A stretch of DNA of 64,000 bases from Owenia fusiformis (Eukaryota > Annelida > Polychaeta > Sabellida > Oweniidae): NCBI GenBank assembly GCA_903813345.2, contig CAIIXF020000001.1, forward strand, positions 7,939,098 through 8,003,097, read 5' to 3'. Each line of letters starts with the position of its first letter. Position 1 is the first letter of the stretch. A program made the translations under genes and the position numbers. Below, one piece after another: positions 11,133-22,503 of the stretch. The notes beneath the pieces were generated by a model. That model did not search any database. It had not been told where the DNA came from and was given only the letters and a program-made list of their open reading frames with translations.

Positions 11133-13116
11133 ACAAGAACACAAATGTGTACAAAATGTCCCCACCTATTGGTGATCCCGTCAAATGGTTATCCTAAAAA
11201 TGAGTAGACAAGACTTTACCGACACAATTTGAGGACGGAAAATCCAAAATGGCCACCTTAAAATTTACCCAGAATGCCAAAGAATTAGTCAGTTCTAGAT
11301 TTTCACACTAAGAACCACCCCTAAAAATTTGAAATTGATCCGTCACACAGTTAACCAGAAAACATGTAAACAAGACTTCAAAATCCAAAATGGCTGCCTT
11401 GACATTTATCCAGAATGCCAAAAAACTAATCTGTTCTAGATTTTCATACTAAGAATCATCCCTGAAAATTTAAAATTGATCCACCAAACGGTTCACCTGA
11501 AAACGCGTAGACAAGACTTTACGGGCAAGATTTTAAGACAGAAAATCCAAAATGGCTGCCTTTACATTTATCCAGAATGCAAAAAAACTAATCAGATCTA
11601 GATTTTCATACTAAGAATCATCCCTGAAAATTTGAAATTGATCTACCAAACAGTTCACCTGGAAATGCGTAGACAAGACTTTACAGACAAGATTTTAGGA
11701 CAGAAAATCCAAAATGGCTGCCTTGACATTTACCCAGAATGCCAAAAAACTAATCAGAACTAGATTTTCATACTAAAAATCATCCCTGAAAATTTGAAAT
11801 TGATCAACCAAACGGTTCACGTAAAAACATGTAGACAAGTCTTTACGGGCAAGATTTTAAGACGGAAAATCCAAAATGGCTGCCTTGACATTTATCCAGA
11901 ATGCCAAAAAACTAATCAGATCTAGATTTTCATACTAAGTATCATCCCTGAAAATTTAAAATTGATCTACCAAACGGTTCACCTAAAAACGCGTAGACAA
12001 GACTTTACAGGCAAGATCTTAAGATGGAAAATCCAAAATGGCTGCCTTGACATTTATCCAGAAAGCCAAAAAACTAATCAGATCTAGATTTTCATACTAA
12101 TAATCATCCCTAAAACTTTGAAATTGATCTACAGAACGGTTCACCTGGAAATGCATAGACAAGACTTTACAGACAAGATTTTAGGACAGAAAATCCAAAA
12201 TGGCTGCCTTGACATTTACCCAGAATGCCAAAAAACTAATCAGTTCTACATTTTCATACTAAGAATCATCTCTAAAAATTTGAAATTGATCTACCAAACG
12301 GTTCACCTGAAAACGCGTAGACAAGACTTTACAGACAAGATTTTAGGACGGAAAATCCAAAATGGCTGCCTTTACATTTACCCAGAATGCCAAAAAACGA
12401 ATCAGATCTAGATTTTTATACTAAGAATCATCCCTGAAAATTTGAAATTGATCCACCAAATGGTTCACCTGAAAACACCTGAAAACACGTAGACAAGACT
12501 TCACAGACAAGATTTTAGGACGGAAAAATCCAAAATGGCCGACAATAAAAAAGTGATTATGTGTTTTTGCTGATTTCTTCTTACAAAATTATCACATATA
12601 ACTACTGTTAACAATAACATAGGCTTTTATAACAAAGTACATCTGAAATTATTTATAAAGCTACTAAATAGTTAAAGTATGAAAACTCAAAAACACCATT
12701 CAATATGATACAAAGTATTATCGTGCGCTAACTTTTCTAAAGACATTCAAAATGGCTGACATGACTGAGCTAACAGGTCCAAAACCTAATCAGATCTAGA
12801 ATGAAGTGAGCTGAACAAGATGTTAAAGTTTTAAAAGCAACTGTGAAGCCGTTTTTCTTAAAGTTTGCAGACAAGGATTTTAGCATTTAACTTCAAAATG
12901 GCCGACAGGAAGTAGGTATCGAGTTAAGATTTTTTCATCCACATCTGTATGCACTCATAAGTTATCCCTGAAAATTTGAAGGTGATATCTGTAGCGGTTT
13001 TGGAGAAAACTCTCGGACGTACGGACGGACAGATGGACGGACGGACGTACGGGCGGACAGACAGACGGACGCGCCTAGGCCGACAATATGGCCCCACACT
13101 ATGTGGTGGGGACATA
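11133..13116 (+). mobile_element. Repeat family A (pearl/HINE-like, Helitron-type), full-length copy
   Basis: It starts with ACAAGAACACAAATGTG and has ATGTCCCCACC near the left end, inverted as GGTGGGGACAT at the right end. The core is a tandem array (separate entry). The 3' part carries AAAATGGCCGACAGGAAGTA, then a GACGGACGG tract, then CCCCACACTATGTGGTGGGG, which folds into a stem-loop at the terminus. Subterminal inverted repeats, a variable tandem core and a 3' stem-loop are the known architecture of Helentron-associated (HINE/DINE) and bivalve pearl elements. The family assignment is inference. Second copy at 33546-35188. Confidence 0.7.
11195..12545 (+). repeat. About eight tandem units of about 162 bp (core of family A)
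   Basis: The marker AATCCAAAATGGCTGCC recurs about every 162 bp (11382, 11544, then on to about 12350), with a shorter first unit. Each unit also carries TAGACAAGACTTTAC and CAAACGGTTCACCTG. The 97-residue frame at 12118-12411 is this repeat translated and is not a gene. Confidence 0.9.
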
Positions 13117-15580
13117 ACAAAGGACTTAAAATATATGCACTATTAGGGTCTGTATGATCTCGTTAGCTGGCAGAAACATATGCTCCAAAGGATGATCGTC
13201 TTGACCAACAAGAGCATGCATGACATACTACCCAAGTGAGCAAAATAATCTCATAACATAGAGTACTTCACCTGGTTATGCTGTTCAAGTGAGAGTGCTA
13301 ATTGGTAGAAATATGCCACTCTTCATGTGTCCAGTTCACCTCAAAAACAAATTAGATGCCTTCGGTTACTCATTATGAGAAACATCATCTCATATTATTT
13401 TACTTAATTACAGTAATATTTAGTCTTATCTAGCTCGACATTCAGGAACCAACTCTCCAGGCGGTAGATGCTGATTGATATTTGCCTAGTCATTAATATA
13501 TCAGTCCATGGGGTGGATACGTGAAGGAAGTAGGTATAAAAAATAGACAACATGAGATAACAGTATTGTTATGTAGTTGTACTTTCTACATTATTAGATG
13601 GATAAGTGTTTGTGTAATATACCTATAATGCCCTTTGGTAATCTAGGCATCCGTTAAATCAATATAATAGCCTCTTTAAAAACCTTCACTAACCCAAATC
13701 TACATATTTCTTTCATTTCCATATGTAATAGATTAGTTAAGTCTTGCACACGGACATAATTTCAAAACCACACCCAAATATTACTTTTTTCTTGTATATT
13801 TACTCTCCTGGCTTACCCTTATTACTTTTATGTTAGTGGATTTATTGTCAAATATCCAATGGTTTTATTTAGTCAAACAAATATTTGGTCATCTCAATAC
13901 ATATTATTTTATTCTATTCATACCTGATCCTATAGTTGTATTCAAAATGTGCTTTGCTCAAATGATTCTTTAAATATGAATGGACATGTGGCAAAATGGG
14001 TAAGACAGGTATTTTACAATATATGGCAAGAAACGTCCAAAGCAAAGCAAAACAAAACCCCAATATCTCAAACAATGATGCAATTGCAAGAGTTTCATGT
14101 TTTTCTTAATAACACTTAATTATTTTGATAGAGCAATATCTAAGCAGTCATATTGCCATGTGGTTATATTCTATAAAATGTCCTTAAGATGATGGCCCCG
14201 AGCCATTCCTCATTTTGAGCTATATTACCCACTCCTTAAAATAATATGCAGATCACAGAATGCTGTTTGTTTGCATCTCTCATACAAAAAGAAATGCAAA
14301 CTTCCCCACCCATGGGATATACTTCTAAAGCTACAATCAGAGATATAAAGTTGACAAAAACAGAATCAACATTAATATATTAGCCTTAACATTAATGCTT
14401 CTTAAATGACTTCTTAAATAAAATCTGGTTTGTTCTTCAACTCAAACAGTGATGGTAGTAATAGGCATTGTTTCTTTATGTGTTCTTCATTGTTTTTGCT
14501 TAATTTGACCCAGTACAGTATCAGATCATTTGTCTACAATTATAGATGTCAGTCTTTCCAGAAACGTTATGGGGAGGATCAATAAATAAGCTATCAACAC
14601 AAAATTATGTTATTTAAGATGAATGCAACCAATAGGTGGCTTAACAATCATGGAAAGTATAGTAAAGTATAATCTGTTGATCAATTTTGTCTTGTTTTTT
14701 TTCTCTCAATGGCTCATTGTTTATATTCTTATATGAAGCATGAGTGACATACAGTGAAAGACCAAGGGAATCACAGGAAAAAACATTAAAATATCCCAAA
14801 GTATGATTGAATACGCCAGCAAACAAAGCCATACACATTCCATAAGTCATGGGACATTTCATATACTAAATATAGTAAAGCAAACTCATTACAACACATG
14901 TGAAACAATAAATTCATTTTTAATGAAAATGTTATTGTCATATAGACCACAATGTAATTAATGAGCTTTACTAATGTGAAAAGGTAATTTAAATGATATA
15001 TACATTTTTGTCAATATTTATATATCATCTTTAATTCTGTTTTTAAAAGAATGAAATTGGTCATTTAACAACAATCTTTAATGTTTAGAGTATCTTCTTC
15101 TTTTAAATATTCCTCAATATTTTTTTGTACTTTACAAAGTTTTTCAATGACTTCAAAATGAATAAAATAATACATTGTCTTATAGTTTTGAATTATGTGT
15201 TCTGAATGAAAATGGGCAGAGGGAAATACTGTTTATCTATATGTGAAATCATTGTTTAGGATGTAAGGATTTGTTTTGTTAATAGTCAGATGACATCTAA
15301 TCTTCCTCTTTAAACTATTTATAATAGTTTTTTATCTTTCACCTTTTTGCTCATAAATATGGAATATTAGATTTGTCAGGTCAGAATTCAAGTTTGGGAT
15401 GAAGACAACATTTATTTGGAATCGTTAAAGCAATTTATTTTCTTGGCAAATCATAAACACATATTTAATCTACAAATCAACATTTTTAGAGAAAAAATAT
15501 TTATATTTAAGTTTAGAAATTTGCTGTTGTTTAAAATGGGGTAGTTTAAAAAAATTGCATTTTCAAAACACCCCGATTCA
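13117..15580. other. Non-coding AT-rich stretch
   Basis: No gene or repeat with clear ends is recognised. Confidence 0.5.
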
Positions 15581-15685
15581 AAGGATCTAGTGCTCCCTCC
15601 ATTATGATCTCCCCATGAACAAAAATAAATTCATCTGATTTTTCAAAATAAATATACTGCTTTTATTATTACATTTATATGTACT

Positions 15686-16141
15686 TGTAATGACCTTCGA
15701 TAGCAAGTCGCTACTACAGTCTCAGCTGTAGTGGCTAGCCTTTATGGCTCAGGGGTAGAGTGTCTGACTCAAGAGCGGGAGGTCCTGGGTTTAGCACATT
15801 CTCTTTCTAGTCTAGTATCTGACTCGGTACACTACAGCTCCATGACGAGCGTGCCCAAGGGTCGTTACATTGGTGTCAGAAGTGGGATTGCCCTTGTGAA
15901 TCAGTTACGACGGGACGTCGTCTTCTAGGGGGGGATGGTGTAATGACCTTCGATAGCAAGTCGCTACTACAGTCTCAGCTGTAGTGGCTAGCCTTTATGG
16001 CTCAGGGGTAGAGCATCTGACTCGAGAGCGTGAGGTCCTGGGTTCGATATGGGGCATTGAATGTAGCACATTCTCCTTCGAGTCTAGTATCTAGCTAGGT
16101 ACACTACAGCTCCCCCACGAGCGTGCCCAAGGGTTGTTACA
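15686..16141 (+). mobile_element. TRIM-type LTR element, copy 2, structurally whole (non-coding)
   Basis: The left LTR is 15686-15869 (184 bp) and the right LTR 15939-16141 (203 bp). Both start TGTAATGACC and end GTTACA, and their first 75 bp or so are the same by eye. The internal region is only 69 bp. It begins with TTGGTGTCAGAAGTGGGAT, whose complement ends in ...CCA like a tRNA 3' end (probably tRNA-Leu), and ends with an AGGGGGGGATGG polypurine tract. TACT flanks both ends (15682-15685, 16142-16145), a 4-bp target duplication. No protein is encoded, so it must have been mobilised in trans. LTR divergence indicates that it is not recent. Confidence 0.9.
15998..16050 (+). promoter_or_regulatory. 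tRNA-like Pol III promoter inside the right LTR of TRIM copy 2
   Basis: A-box TGGCTCAGGGG (15998-16008) fits TRGYNNANNNG and the B-box GGTTCGA starts at 16041, so spacing is tRNA-like. A D-stem GCTC/GAGC is present, and the anticodon-loop position reads CTCGAGA. The left LTR has the same A-box at about 15745. Whether it is transcribed by Pol III is inference. Confidence 0.65.
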
Positions 16142-16145
16142 TACT

Positions 16146-16689
16146 CGAGTATCTTGTTGACTATATTCAGCACTGTATTGATGAATGGACCATTTATTAG
16201 GACCAATATTCAATCATAAAGCGTACAGGTGTAGAGATGCCAAACCAGGAAGTATTTTTGTGTCTGTCAAAATCCATTTGCATCCAACACATCCATACAT
16301 CTTATCCAAACATGTTATTAAGTAATTCTGTCAGAAAAAAATAATAAAAAATGTATAATCTTTTAATTTGAAGTACGATGTCTGATGTGATATACCATTT
16401 GTGTCATATTGTGAAATTATTTAAGTCAATGTTAAGTCAATAGAACACATCCAATGTCAAGTCAATATCCTTGCTGAACTTAATGACCTCCACCTCAGCC
16501 CATGTGGGTCCAAACGCTTAAATATTTTCCAAAGTATTATGGGGCTTTGTATTCTTTATGTTACACCTAAAAATGATTCATTTTGTTCATGGGGAAATCA
16601 TAATGGAAAGTGCACTAAACCCCTTTTAATGTAAAGCTGATCAAACAAACTAAACATCAGGTCATGAAGATGAATTAGTCCTCTATCCC
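16146..16689. other. Non-coding; right arm of the flanking inverted repeat at about 16570-16622
   Basis: Nothing gene-like is recognised here. Confidence 0.5.
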
Positions 16690-17070
16690 ATAACATAGCA
16701 CTAATATGCGGTATGTCTTCCTAGTGCTGCAATCAGAGCATCCATCCCACGGGGCCTGCTGTCATTTAAATGTCTAACCTGTCTACGCAAAATAAGGTCC
16801 CACTACTCAATCAGAGGAGTATACAACTCTGCTAAATTTTGAGAGGCTGAGAGGGGATAGTGGTCACAAATTGTACTATCAGTCTCATCCCACATGTGCT
16901 CTGCAGGAGCCTGATCAGGTGACTTTGGTGCCTATGGTAGCTGCTCCACATTGCCTGCTCTGGGGAAATCCTGCATAATGCAGCTATCTGGCGCATGAGC
17001 TTCATCATGCTGCAGTTGAAAGTTACGCCCAAACACTCTGTTTGCATGTTGTACTAGATGTAGGCCCAAA
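16690..17070 (-). pseudogene. Tc1-like transposase, C-terminal part (relic)
   Basis: The minus-strand translation gives LQHDEAHAPDSCIMQDF, the second catalytic Asp block of Tc1/mariner transposases. It is followed by APKSPDQAPAEHMWDE (the proline-rich stretch before the third acidic residue) and, in another frame, NLAELYTPLIE, RRQVRHLNDSRPRGMDALIAA and the C-terminal GRHTAY. The frame shifts at least once and the copy is inactive. Its upstream part continues at 18285-18430, beyond the 1.2-kb insertion. Confidence 0.8.
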
Positions 17071-18279
17071 CAGTGGAGACGATAACCCCATTTAACGTGT
17101 AACACGGAGATTGCCATTTTGCACGTCAATTGACGTGAATCACGCCAATAAGCATAATGTCCATTGTAATTCATAATTTAAACACCAGGTTAATTAGAAG
17201 ACCTAGTGTTTAATATATATGCAATCTAAGTAATATGTCTTTTATAGTACGTATACTTTGGTAAACATTAATGATATATTAAATCCAAGGGAAGTATTTC
17301 ATTCCAAAGTTGTGGAGAAAAATGCCGTTCAATCTTGTGAATTTCCTGTCAATGTTACGAACCAATGAAGTCACCACCGAACTTGCATTCTTGGAAAGTC
17401 TAAATCGATCGATGGAATGCTTTTTATTGCATTTTCTTCAAGTATTTAATCTAATCTAGCACTTGTATGCAGGAATTCGCGATCCTATGTGGGAAATTTG
17501 CGCTAGAACTAATCAAAGTTACCTCTCACGAATCCTAGAAAAACGCCATATTGGAATTACTAATACTCCTTCAATTGTCTAGATATCGTCTTTCCGACGG
17601 GTTTTACGACAAAATTGGTACTGACCCAATGGTATTTTAATCTCTTAACATAACGTGAGCCCCAATTCCGAGAAAAGACCACTGGAAATCACTAAAACGG
17701 GGTCTACTTTCCCTCTTCTTTTTGACCGGAAGTGTTTTCCTGACCTCCGTGTGTTGCCGATTTTTTCGTTTTTTCCTGGCTGGATTTAGTTTTAAACCTT
17801 CTTTACAATGATCTAATGATTACCCTAAATGAATTATAAACAATTTAAATTCCTATCCTCATTAGATCAGAATTTATTCATTTTCTTTCCATCATTTGTT
17901 TACTTCCGGTTTGCTGTTGAAATATTTCTTGTAAACATTGACGTAAGCACATCATGATAGTTGTAAGTTCAAAATGCAACCCGGACAATAGCAAATGTTT
18001 ATGATTATAACTATTACATACGATGCAGATCATGATTTACCCACTAGTTTCCCAGTTTATAACTGCCTGTTGTCCTGCCGATAATATGTGAAACTTTTAC
18101 AAGATAAAAGTTTGCACGTCAATTGCCGTGCAAAATATTGCACGTCAGTTGACGGAAATGACGGCAATTGCCGTTATTATCTATTGACATGCGTACTTAT
18201 GCTTCATAATTTCACGTCAATTGTCGTGCAACATGGCAATTGCCGTACTTCACGTTAAATGGGGTTATCGTCTCCACTG
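17071..18279. mobile_element. 1.2-kb non-autonomous TIR transposon inserted in the Tc1 relic (TSD CCAAA)
   Basis: The ends match perfectly for 29 bp as an inverted repeat starting CAGTGGAGACGATAACCCC, with similarity continuing to about 90 bp. CCAAA lies on both sides (17066-17070, 18280-18284). Sub-terminal GCACGTCAATTGACGTG-type palindromes recur several times near both ends. The interior has no protein-like frame. CAG termini with a 5-bp duplication suggest hAT5, but no transposase confirms this. Confidence 0.85.
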
Positions 18280-18284
18280 CCAAA

Positions 18285-18430
18285 AGGTCACTGTATCTCT
18301 CACCGCTGACATTACAGTTGAGACTCACCAAGGGGGTGCGACTCTCCTTGGTGAACACCACCTCAAATATGAACAGAACCACCTCCAAGAGCTACTTATA
18401 ATAACAATCAGTTGTATGTGCAAATATGAA
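18285..18430 (-). pseudogene. Tc1-like transposase, middle part (relic)
   Basis: The minus strand reads GGGSVHI then GGVHQGES, the conserved GGGSVMVWGG region upstream of the QHDNARPH block in Tc1 transposases. It joins the piece at 16690-17070 once the 1.2-kb insertion is discounted. Stops and frame changes mark it as dead. Confidence 0.7.
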
Positions 18431-19109
18431 GAGGAAATCGGGAGGCAATAAACATTGTTTAACAAATTATTATCATTTATAAGAATTATACCAAACAATT
18501 AATAATTATAAAATATTCCATATTTGAGCAACTGTACATTTAGGTCATTTTACAATCATGATCGTTGAGAAATGCATATAATGTGACTAAATTCATGACT
18601 ACCATTATACATGCCATGAAATTATCATTTCACTATATGAGCAATAATGTGATGGTATTTTTACATGTTTCTTTTGTTATGTGATTGTTTCTCAATGGAA
18701 TCAGAATCCATTCAATATACATACCAATAGGTTCCTTGTTGGATTAGTTCCAAAGAGTGATTGTAATTGATGAACATAAACATCTATTACTAATGATGCT
18801 GTCTGACTCTAGGGAAATATGACTATAGTCTACAACATCAGGCATCGAGTATGGAATAACATAGCATCACTATTATAGATATTTGTGCCTTGATTACATA
18901 TTCTAGCCAAACAGACAAAATATGCTCTTGTCTCATCAAATGGACTCATAACAGTTTTCTCTTTTACCATGCGTAATATATTTAATGATTTGAGTACAAT
19001 ACAAAAAAGTTTTGCCAAAAAACTGTATCCTATTACAAAAAGAAAATGCTGACTTATACCTAACAGTGTGAGATACAGTATTGTTAGAGAATATAATAGA
19101 TTACTCTTC
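18431..19109. other. Non-coding stretch
   Basis: A 93-residue minus-strand frame with a hydrophobic start (18830-19111) is present, but nothing identifies it as a gene. No repeat is recognised. Confidence 0.4.
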
Positions 19110-20005
19110 ATGACGACCTACGGCTCTTGGGTAGATATATTATATTTGCCTCAAGATAATCCTAATATCCGGAACTTTATATAGATGAGATGTTTATCAC
19201 ATACAAATCTTGCTCATCTGGTTCACATTGTTCAATTGGCCCATAAATTAGAATATAAAAAGTGGTGACATATTTTAATGGTCTCCATTTTTTATGGTGG
19301 TTGGGGGATGGCAGTTGGTGGTTGGCGGTATACGATCGGCATTTGTAACAAATTCTACAACTTCCAATAACTTAACAAATACTGTTTAGACTGACTTCCA
19401 ATTTTTTTCAAAATCATATACATGTTTTTAGAAGTTCAAATCTGACTTTATATATATGAGTTGACCTTCAATGACCTTTTCAAGGTAAAAAAAGGTATTT
19501 TTTCAACTTGCTTCAAATTGACCACTTTTCAAAATCATCTACAAAATAAGTTATCAGAAGTTCAAATCTGACTTTAGATTTGAAATTTGACCTTCAATGA
19601 CCTTCTCAAGGTCAAAAAAGGTATTTTTGCAACTTGCTTCAAATTGACCAATTTATTTTTTCAAAATCATCTACAAGTTCTTAGAAATTCAAATCTGACT
19701 TAAGATTGAACTATTGTAAGCAATTAGGTGGTGACATTTTGTCATGTGCTTCTTTTTGTCATGCCTTGTGTTTTATTGGCTTTGCCCTGATTTTCTGTTC
19801 TTTCAGATATTCATTCACATTAGTATTTTTGAATCTTTGATTATAAACAGAGATAAATAAGCTCCTTCCCTTGTTTAAACCATCAAACAGATCGCAATTG
19901 TTTGCATTTTTTCTCATTGATATTTAAAGTAATAATGCAAATGGTACAAAAATGCACCAACATGCAAAATGGCAGCTATGAAGTAGCAGCCAGATATACA
20001 GTGCA
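19110..20005. repeat. Degraded copy of the 21.4-22.0 kb palindromic repeat, interrupted
   Basis: 19110-19260 resembles 21450-21610 (shared CATCTGGTTCACATTGTTCAA) and 19780-20005 resembles 21640-21850 (shared AAACCATCAAACAGATCGC). The 500 bp between belong to other repeats, so this looks like an older copy split by later insertion. Confidence 0.6.
19262..19762. repeat. Repeat with about 130-bp tandem units (TTCAAATCTGACTTTA)
   Basis: GAAGTTCAAATCTGACTTTA followed by TGACCTTCAATGACCTT recurs at about 19430, 19558 and 19687. The right edge, GGTGGTGACATTTTGTCA, recurs inverted at 61713-61730 with the same neighbouring unit. The left part (19265-19365) is the complement of the CCAAC-rich, TTGGAGAC-containing repeat at 46735 and 47130. 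Confidence 0.7.
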
Positions 20006-20898
20006 TCCAAAAAATGCAACAAGCAAAAACATGGTAAATCACAAAACCAGTGATGATTACATTAATTTCATTTAGTTTACCACGTGTCTCCTCTTTTCAA
20101 TGATATCTCATTTTAGGATTTAAGCCCTGTACTCAGTGCCATGTGGATTGACCATTCCTTGAAGGTGTTGTTTTCCAAAATGTGCACGAAATGCTTGCTT
20201 TGAGTGTAAAAATACCTTTTAGGAAATAACACATGAAAGGAATGGTCATTACACAATGCATTGACAGTGTTCGCGTTGACGCCGTTTTTTGCCATTTTTA
20301 CGGAAATTTCAGAAGGTTATACGTAAAAATCAAAATCAACTTACGTCCCTAAGACGCAAAAATTATAAACTGCATCAAGATAACTTTTACTGCAGCACAG
20401 TAGCGGTGAAACATGATTTTCATCAAGATTTTCAAACTCACTACCTTGATATACAAGCAATGATCCAGGTATATTTATATCGACAAATCTGATTGGCTAT
20501 CATGGCTACCGAAGATTAACAGGGTTTCCAGTATGAGACATGGATTTTGATTGGTTCCGATATATTCCGGAAAATGCTGCAATCGAAATGGAAGATCAAA
20601 ACATACAATATTGCAGAAATCCCCTGTGGTGCCCCACAAATTGAAACGATTGTTTTTCACGATTATCTTTATTATTTCCACTAGGAACCATTATATTGAT
20701 CTAATGTTATACATCAAGATAATTGTTTAATGATAGATCGAGGTTTTTCATCTAAAAGTCTTCAGAATAAGTAAAAATGTTAATAAAAAGAAGCAAAACT
20801 TCATGACCTTGATGTGACCTTCAAGATCGCAAGTTTGTAAAATGTGAAAACAAAACTCTTAAGGACAGGGTGCATGTTGGGAAATTTTCTGCACTCCT
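20006..20898. other. Non-coding stretch
   Basis: No gene or bounded repeat is recognised. Confidence 0.4.
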
Positions 20899-21240
20899 CA
20901 ATTGAGTCACATGTTATTTTTCAAACAAGAATAACTCCTTCCCCACATTGTCTACATCTTCCAGGTTTGCACAAAGAGTGCACTTATGTGCCTAGAAAAG
21001 CCTTGTGAGAAGATTTGTTTTGTAAAATGTATAAAAAATGAGAAAATTCAGTGAAAAAAATTTCTGAAAATTTTCTGAATTTTTTCACTGAATTTTCTTA
21101 ATGTTTTTTATACACTTTATCAAAACATTCTTCTCACAAGTCTTTTCTAGGCATATAAGTGCACTCTTTGAGCAAAACTGGAAGATATAGACAATGTTGG
21201 GAAGGAGTGATTCTTGTTTGAAAAATAACATGGTGAATTG
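20899..21240. repeat. 342-bp foldback (imperfect palindrome)
   Basis: The left arm, from CAATTGAGTCACATGTTATT, is inverted in the right arm ending AATAACATGGTGAATTG. Arms of about 160 bp pair along nearly their whole length (e.g. CTAGAAAAG, AAGAGTGCACTTAT). The centre is near 21070. It looks like a MITE-like foldback element with no coding capacity. Confidence 0.9.
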
Positions 21241-21429
21241 TTGGCTATATAACGGAATGCAGTTACATGAAATAGCTTGTTCTGATTGGCTGGTATGTAT
21301 GACACACCTTGGCTAGCTATGTGTGAATTATTCATATATGACTGACCATGTATATATTATCTTGGTCAGCTGGAAAGTATAGCTATATCCTGCCCACTGA
21401 TCAAAATACATAGAGATTATCCTATATGA

Positions 21430-22015
21430 GGTTCAGGATATTGGGATTATCCCGAGGCAAATATAATATATTTGCCCGAGGGCCGCAGGTCCCGAGGGAA
21501 AATATATTATATTGGCCAAGGGATAATCCCAATATCCTGAACCGACTATAGGATAATATGTTTATCCCATACCAATCTTGGTCATCTGGTTCACATTGTT
21601 CAATCGTGGAAATATTCTAGAATATTCATGTCCAGTTTTGTTTTCTTGGCCGTGGGCGGATTTTTTTGTTCTCTCAAAATATTCCCACATTTATTTTCTC
21701 GAATTTTTTAAGTGAATGCTCCTTCCATTTTTTAAACCATCAAACAGATCGCCGTTGTCGTTTACAGTCATTACGCGAACGTTACAAATTATGAACAAAT
21801 ATGCGAGCGGCGATTATGACGTAGCGGGCAGATATACTATATCTGCCCGCTCGGAGCGGGACGTAAAGCTATATCTGCCCGCTGATGAAAATATAAGTTT
21901 TTACAAACCGGCTTTATGTACCTGTAACACGTCCAAGTATGGGATAAAACTATTTACAAACCTGCTTTATGTACATAAAACATATCCACATATGGGATAA
22001 AGATTATCCACCCTA
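21430..22015. repeat. Palindromic repeat with GC-rich loops
   Basis: GGTTCAGGATATTGGGATTA at 21430 is inverted exactly at 21524-21543, around a GCCCGAGGGCCGCAGGTCCC centre. A second palindrome, GCGGGCAGATATACTATATC through TGCCCGC, is at about 21835-21863, followed by another half at 21880. CTTTATGTAC-containing units repeat at 21922 and 21973. A decayed relative lies at 19110-20005. Confidence 0.7.
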
Positions 22016-22089
22016 CAATGTAAAAATATAGGATGTCAGTCACATGGGCCAGTCAGAACACTAGAAATTGCACCATTATTTAATAAATG

Positions 22090-22498
22090 CAGGGGTTTCA
22101 CTAGAATTTTTCACAACAGGCTAAATAAATGAAAACAGGCAAAATTAATAGAAATCAAAAATTTAAGGTCTCATGATACTTACAGGAAATGACAAAACCA
22201 TGCTGGATTTCAAACATTATTGGGCAAATTTTTCTGAAAAATTTAAAAGGTTCCGTTTAGTGACCTTTCCTAAGCTCCTACTTTTAGCTATTTTTCAGTC
22301 ACATTTTCAGAGGGCTGAAAACGTTATTTCATTATATTTAAGGTCATTCTGATTCTTTGTGATCCTGGTCATGTAAATGATATGTGGAACTAATTAAACT
22401 AACTGGAGGTCAAAAGAGAACTCTGTAATCTTGGTTCAAAAAATTCAAAATCCAGCATGGTTTTGTCACTCTATGTTGCGCTGCTAATGAAACCCCTG
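22090..22498. mobile_element. 409-bp MITE, TIR CAGGGGTTTCA, TSD AAATG
   Basis: CAGGGGTTTCA at 22090 and TGAAACCCCTG at 22488-22498 are exact inverses, and AAATG flanks both ends (22085-22089, 22499-22503). A second inverted pair, GACAAAACCATGCTGGATTT (22191) with its complement at about 22449, makes it a foldback. It probably belongs to the same hAT5-like class as 8469-8693. Confidence 0.85.
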
Positions 22499-22503
22499 AA
22501 ATG

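Larger units (their letters stand above)
15585..16622. repeat. Inverted repeat pair of about 45 bp flanking the second TRIM
   Basis: CATTATGATCTCCCCATGAA near 15600 is inverted as TTCATGGGGAAATCATAATG near 16583, with similarity extending over about 45 bp on each side (shared TAGTGC further out). The segment between holds the TRIM. This suggests an inverted-repeat element into which the TRIM jumped. No clear target duplication was found. Confidence 0.5.

Noticed and set aside
12118-12411. 97-residue protein with internal duplication
   Set aside because: It is the 162-bp tandem unit read through. The same frame appears at 33742-34047 in the other family A copy.
16832-17174. Host gene on the minus strand
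   Set aside because: Recognised as Tc1 transposase remnant, running into the end of the inserted 1.2-kb element.
18830-19111. Small secreted or membrane protein (minus strand, hydrophobic start)
   Set aside because: Single short frame, no splice or homology support, typical of AT-rich DNA.
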